NCBI RefSeq assembly: GCF_028389875.1
Contig: NC_084678.1
Span: forward strand, 16,956,899-17,020,898
Source: Rhea pennata
Taxonomy: Eukaryota; Chordata; Aves; Rheiformes; Rheidae
Direction: 5' to 3'
Length of the DNA: 64,000 nt
Shown here: positions 60,701 through 64,000 of the stretch, piece by piece
Layout of the letters: each line of letters begins with the position of its first letter
Position numbering within the stretch: the stretch's first letter is position 1
The notes under the pieces: model-generated
The model's database searches: none
What the model was told of the DNA's origin: nothing
The model's input: the letters and a program-made list of their open reading frames with translations, nothing else
Program-made: the position numbers and the translations under genes

Positions 60701-63700
60701 AGAGGAATACCAAGTCAGTCTCTAATGCAAACTTCTAGCTTTAGTCAGTTGTATTTTCATGTCCAGCTTGATTTAAGTAATATTTTACATTTCATTTTGT
60801 ACCATCATTGCTGAAAATTCTGAATTAGCATCAATCACTCACAGAGAGCGAACCACTTGTGCTATGTGAATGCACAAAACATTGGTTCCTACCAGGAGAA
60901 TTTACATTAAGTGACACAATAAAACATAATGTATATTAAACTTGGAATTATGCTTTTATTTAACTTGAAGTGTACCTGCACTATTCAATCCTGTTAAGTG
61001 GAAATGTCCCTTGTTCAAGTGGAGCTCGGGGTTTAGCTGAGTGCATGAGTCCTTTGAGGATGTTGTTTTCTGCTGGCTCTGTTTTCCTGCTGTTAAATCA
61101 AATCAAACCATTAACGGTGAACTCAGGGAAGCATGAAGACAGAATGATGCTTTTCAAAGTGTGTCACTCTATACTTTGAGATGCAGATGCATTTCTCTGG
61201 TAAGAGAGGATAAGCCAAGACACTGCTTTTTTATAATCTACTGTTACAGTGTTTCAAAAGATTTCACAATCTCTACGATGACATGATTACCCTATTTTCA
61301 CAATTCTAGTGGCATTATGTGGGTAGCAAGGAAGGCAGAGGAATACACACAAATATTTTCAGATCTACAGGCTAGATTCAAGATATAAATAGATCTGTAA
61401 AAAATCCCTTTGAAATAAAATGTCATCTTTACTAACTATGCAGTAACAAATGCTCAGGCATCTGTCTATGTATATGAGAAGGCAGGTATATTTAACTAAC
61501 TGAAAAAGAAAATCTTTTAATTAGAGAGGGGAATCAGGGGTGCTACATAATTATCTGCAATGCATACAGCACTCAAACACCACAGGAACACATTATAATG
61601 GAGGCTTTAGCTCACTAAGTTAACAGGAGGATCAGGCAGAGATTTACATACAGTGTTTCTTTGTATTTTGGAGCTACCTAGTTCAATTTTGCTTAATTAA
61701 AAATGCTTTCTACCATGCCATTTCTATGCATTAGATGTGTCTTGCTCTGTGCCTGGACAAGTCCACCAAAGGATACAACGGCCTGCTTAGTGCTGGAAAT
61801 AAGCTTCTTACCTATTTTGTTGGCCAGTATCTCTCGCTGTTCTCTCAGGAGGCTGTGCTCCGGTTTGTAGCCACAGCCTACTCCAGTCAGATTACAACAT
61901 GCTTCATCAAACTGCTTTTTATGTTGAGGTCGAACAAATTGGTAAAATTCTTTCATTAAAGAGAGGAGAAATAAATAAAGAAAATCAGTCCACAACAGGT
62001 AAGCTCCACAGAAACTGTGGATGGCAAGGCTTGTAGGTTGGAGGACATGAAAATAAAAAAGTGCAAGTAAATAAATTAGAAATCAAAATTTCATTATCTA
62101 GCAGTTTATACAATAATCAGACTTACAAGCTACACACAAGTTAGATACAGTTTAGGCTTCCAGCAATAGCTGTAGGTTATAATTGTAAATTTTTAATGTA
62201 ATGTAAACATGAAGTAGCTTTACTTCTCAGTGAAGCAAGTACTTGCAAAAAAAAAAAAAGGGAAAAAAAAAGGTAAGCTACCTCACAAACTATGGGAATC
62301 AAGAGTATTCATCTAGGCAGGTAGCAAAGAACAACAACTGACATGCTGTTTATCTTACAGCTCATCTTACTCCACTGTAAACTGGTGATCTTACTTCACT
62401 AGCCTAAATCTCACTGCAAGTCAAATGAACTTCAGGCTTCAGGTGCCTGTCACTTTTGTAAACCAGACTTAAACTATTACCTTAAATTTGGTTATCAAAA
62501 GTTTTCTTATTTACATAGTAAGATAGACACATTGGGAAATAAATCATGGCTGCTATTAGTACTAAGTACTTATATAGAGCTTCTCATTCCTTAACTTAAA
62601 AGGGTTTACAAGAAGAGCAGCTTTGCTTTTTTATATTTTACTTGAAAGAAGTCACAGAAAAATCCATCCTTTCTCCCATATGCACAGTAAAGAGTTTCAA
62701 ATTCTCTTATCTGTCTTCTCCTGCTCACTTGCTAATTACAAGACAAGAAAATAATTTATATTCAAATCTTATTGTGCTTTTATGAGGAAGTTTCTCTAAA
62801 AGAAAACAGCAGATCCAGAATCAGATGTTTTAAGTTTTAAATAATTTGAAAAACAAACAAAAAAACCCTACCAACCAAAATAAACCATAGAAACAAACAT
62901 GCCAAGAAAATACAGGAAAGTGTCAGATTGCTAAAGCAAGAAAACTTACAATTTGCATGATTCCCTTAGACTTTCACAAGCAGGCTCCCCTTTTTTCTAG
63001 ATTTCCACAAACTGAAATTATTTCTAATGTATTAGCAGCTGAGTTCAAATAAATCAGATAATACACTTTTAATTCTTATGAGGATCAAAATGACAGATTT
63101 TTAAGAGAAGTGAGCTGTTTTATATGGCTACCCTCACTTTTAAAACATAAGCAACAAGCAAAGGTCATCCTCAAAAGATACACTAATCTTGCACAAGCTG
63201 CCAAGACTATTAAGACTTCGCTCTTTCATGTGGTTTGCTGTTGTTCTGTTTTCCTATTGTAATATATGCACTACTATCATGGAGCATCACCTACTGAAAA
63301 GAAATATTGATAGGGCTTGACTTTCAGCAATGGCTCCACTCTTCAGACTTCCCATCTCACTTTCTCACTAACTGAACAGCTAAGCTCCAGCTCCCTTCTT
63401 TTTAAAGCTGATCATTCTCAATTTGACAAAATTGAGAGGGAAAGAAAAATTCAGAGAGAAAACACACTGCTAAAACAAGGTAGAAATCTAGTTCCTCTCA
63501 ATGCACTCATTAAAAATGCAGGCAAATAACAACTAAACCAGCAAACTACCTGTTTGTCTTAGTTCACTTGCTTTATACTCATCATTATTTGAATAAAAAA
63601 AATTGACGTAGCTATTCTGTACACTTACTGTTTTCACACTGAACTCTTCTGAATGCATATCTAAATCCTCAGAACGATACTCTTTATCTTACCTCCTAAA

Positions 63701-64000
63701 TCACGGAGAATAAGCTACACTAATAATATAATATAAAATAACACAAGTTTCCATGGAATGCAGTTACTCTTTATTTTAGGCCCATCATTATGCAAACTAA
63801 GGTATGATAACTAAACCAGTAACACATTTACTCTATGATCTGGGATTATAAATTGATGAACGTTAATAATTATCATTCTGATTGATCTGTACTTCAAAGG
63901 TAAAACACTTCCTTGTGAAATCCTGAAGTCTATTTAGAAGACAAAGGCCATGTGATTACACAGATACCAGAGAAGTCACCATACCTCGCAACAAGATATG
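51674..64000 (-). CDS. RTEL1: RTEL1: regulator of telomere elongation helicase 1, 3' part (7 coding exons, incomplete at the right edge)
   Basis: Coding exons: 64000-63985 (cut by the window), 61949-61812, 59023-58778, 57167-56964, 56382-56203, 55743-55640, 51748-51674. They give 963 bases, 320 residues plus stop (local numbering from the window edge). RTEL1 is an iron-sulfur 5'-3' DNA helicase that opens telomere T-loops, D-loops and G-quadruplexes and binds PCNA and TRF2 (family knowledge); its helicase domain is outside this window. Seen here: the end of harmonin-like domain 1 ([14 protein letters not shown]); harmonin-like domain 2 (about 80-160: [20 protein letters not shown], then [13 protein letters not shown]); a PIP-box-like QRKISSFC at 213-220; and a C4C4 RING with Cys 266, 269, 279, 282, 287, 290, 301 and 304, split between the last two exons. 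This matches the long, RING-containing human isoform (about 1300 residues). TNFRSF6B lies downstream on the same strand. Confidence 0.96.
53395..53545 (+). repeat. Ancient CR1/L3-type LINE 3' end
   Basis: The blocks 'ggccactatcaagaaacagg', 'gtgctcggctagatggcttt', 'catctgactgagcatg' and 'tattatgttcttatg' follow the order of the amniote L3-like 3' end (ggccactgtc..acaggatactggactagatgg..ctggtctga..gttcttatg). Plus-sense, inside an RTEL1 intron; the long open frame across it (53292-53786) is not a gene. Confidence 0.7.
55640..55743 (-). CDS. RTEL1: RTEL1 coding exon (first six Cys of the C4C4 RING)
   Basis: It completes G262 and encodes [20 protein letters not shown], then [14 protein letters not shown]. 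The pattern is CxxC, CxxC, CxxC plus one extra Cys at 286. The acceptor TTCTAG|GAAGAT follows a long CT-rich tract (plus strand 55748-55785). Donor AAG|GTTATC, phase 0. Confidence 0.95.
56203..56382 (-). CDS. RTEL1: RTEL1 coding exon (PIP-box-like motif)
   Basis: It completes A202 and encodes residues 203-261 ([20 protein letters not shown], then a Ser/Thr/Pro-rich linker to MEPEY). QRKISSFC aligns with the human PCNA-binding QSKISSFL. Acceptor CATGTGCAG|CTGC, donor TATG|GTAGGT; the alternative GTAG|GTATAG is out of phase. Confidence 0.93.
56964..57167 (-). CDS. RTEL1: RTEL1 coding exon (end of harmonin-like domain 2)
   Basis: It completes R134 and encodes [31 protein letters not shown] and a polar linker to HVQ at residue 201. 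Acceptor TTTGGACAG|GATTTT, donor CAAG|GTTGAA. The donor is the weakest of the set, but it is the one whose phase fits the next exon. Confidence 0.9.
58778..59023 (-). CDS. RTEL1: RTEL1 coding exon (linker and most of harmonin-like domain 2)
   Basis: It completes G52 and encodes residues 53-133. A polar linker ([18 protein letters not shown]) is followed by helices of the second harmonin-N-like domain ([50 protein letters not shown]). Acceptor TTTCTTAG|GGAAAA, donor CAAA|GTAAGG. Confidence 0.96.
59272..59297 (+). repeat. Poly-T tract
   Basis: 26 T after TTTTTTG. On the minus strand this is a poly-A run followed by no recognisable element. Confidence 0.9.
61812..61949 (-). CDS. RTEL1: RTEL1 coding exon (end of harmonin-like domain 1)
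   Basis: It completes E6 and encodes [45 protein letters not shown], plus one base of G52. The FVRPxHKxQF and GCGYKPEHS blocks match human almost exactly. Acceptor AATGAAAG|AATTTT, donor ATAG|GTAAGA. Confidence 0.96.
63985..64000 (-). CDS. RTEL1: RTEL1 coding exon, 3' end only (harmonin-like domain 1)
   Basis: Only the last 16 bases are in the window: CAT ATC TTG TTG CGA G, then donor GTATGG. They read HILLR plus one base of the next Glu, aligning with human KHNLLQG just before FYQFVRP. The phase agrees with the next exon. Confidence 0.8.

Larger units (their letters stand above)
51749..63984 (-). other. RTEL1: RTEL1 introns
   Basis: The introns are 51749-55639, 55744-56202, 56383-56963, 57168-58777, 59024-61811 and 61950-63984. 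They are AT-rich. One CR1/L3-like remnant lies at 53395-53545 and a poly-T tract at 59272-59297. No other exon or RNA gene was recognised in them. Confidence 0.8.

Noticed and set aside
1-64000. CRISPR arrays, bacterial operons, tRNA or rRNA genes, intact endogenous retroviruses
   Set aside because: None seen on either strand; the window is ordinary vertebrate chromosomal DNA.

Overview
This window looks like a piece of a bird nuclear genome. The evidence is intron-exon genes with GT-AG splice sites, CpG-island promoters, several 5'-truncated CR1 LINEs of the avian type, and four vertebrate genes in the order known from human 20q13.33, seen from the opposite direction. No bacterial, organellar, CRISPR or viral gene was found. 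The species cannot be fixed from the sequence alone; a galliform-like bird is a guess from the CR1 type.

Layout. (1) 1847-8226, minus strand: complete ZGPAT (CCCH zinc finger and G-patch repressor), six coding exons, 535 codons before the stop. (2) About 8320-9180: CpG-island bidirectional promoter with two divergent ZNF143/THAP11-type sites, an NRF1-like site and ETS sites; ZGPAT runs left from it and ARFRP1 runs right. (3) 10025-20203, plus strand: complete ARFRP1 (ARF-related Golgi GTPase), seven coding exons, 201 residues. (4) About 21-35.7 kb: intergenic, with an old CR1 piece, simple repeats, isolated GC-rich patches and a few strong transcription-factor palindromes. (5) 35755-41105, minus strand: complete TNFRSF6B (decoy receptor 3), three coding exons, with a likely non-coding first exon in a second CpG island near 42.2 kb. 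(6) About 42.4-51.6 kb: intergenic plus the probable RTEL1 3' UTR. (7) 51674-64000, minus strand: the 3' third of RTEL1, seven coding exons covering the end of the first harmonin-like domain, the second harmonin-like domain, a PCNA-interaction motif and a C4C4 RING finger; the helicase part lies beyond the right edge.

All exon joins given here were checked by reading frame: each donor phase matches the next acceptor phase, and the summed coding lengths are multiples of three (1608, 606 and 855 bases; 963 for the RTEL1 part). The genes are not one pathway. ZGPAT is nuclear, ARFRP1 works at the trans-Golgi, TNFRSF6B is secreted, and RTEL1 keeps telomeres and replication forks stable. What they share is an old conserved neighbourhood in which ZGPAT/ARFRP1 share a promoter and RTEL1/TNFRSF6B lie head to tail. 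I found no convincing new multi-gene system. The best leads are the paired promoter motifs, a possible alternative last exon in ARFRP1, a tandem acceptor in TNFRSF6B, and sequence changes at known functional positions of RTEL1.
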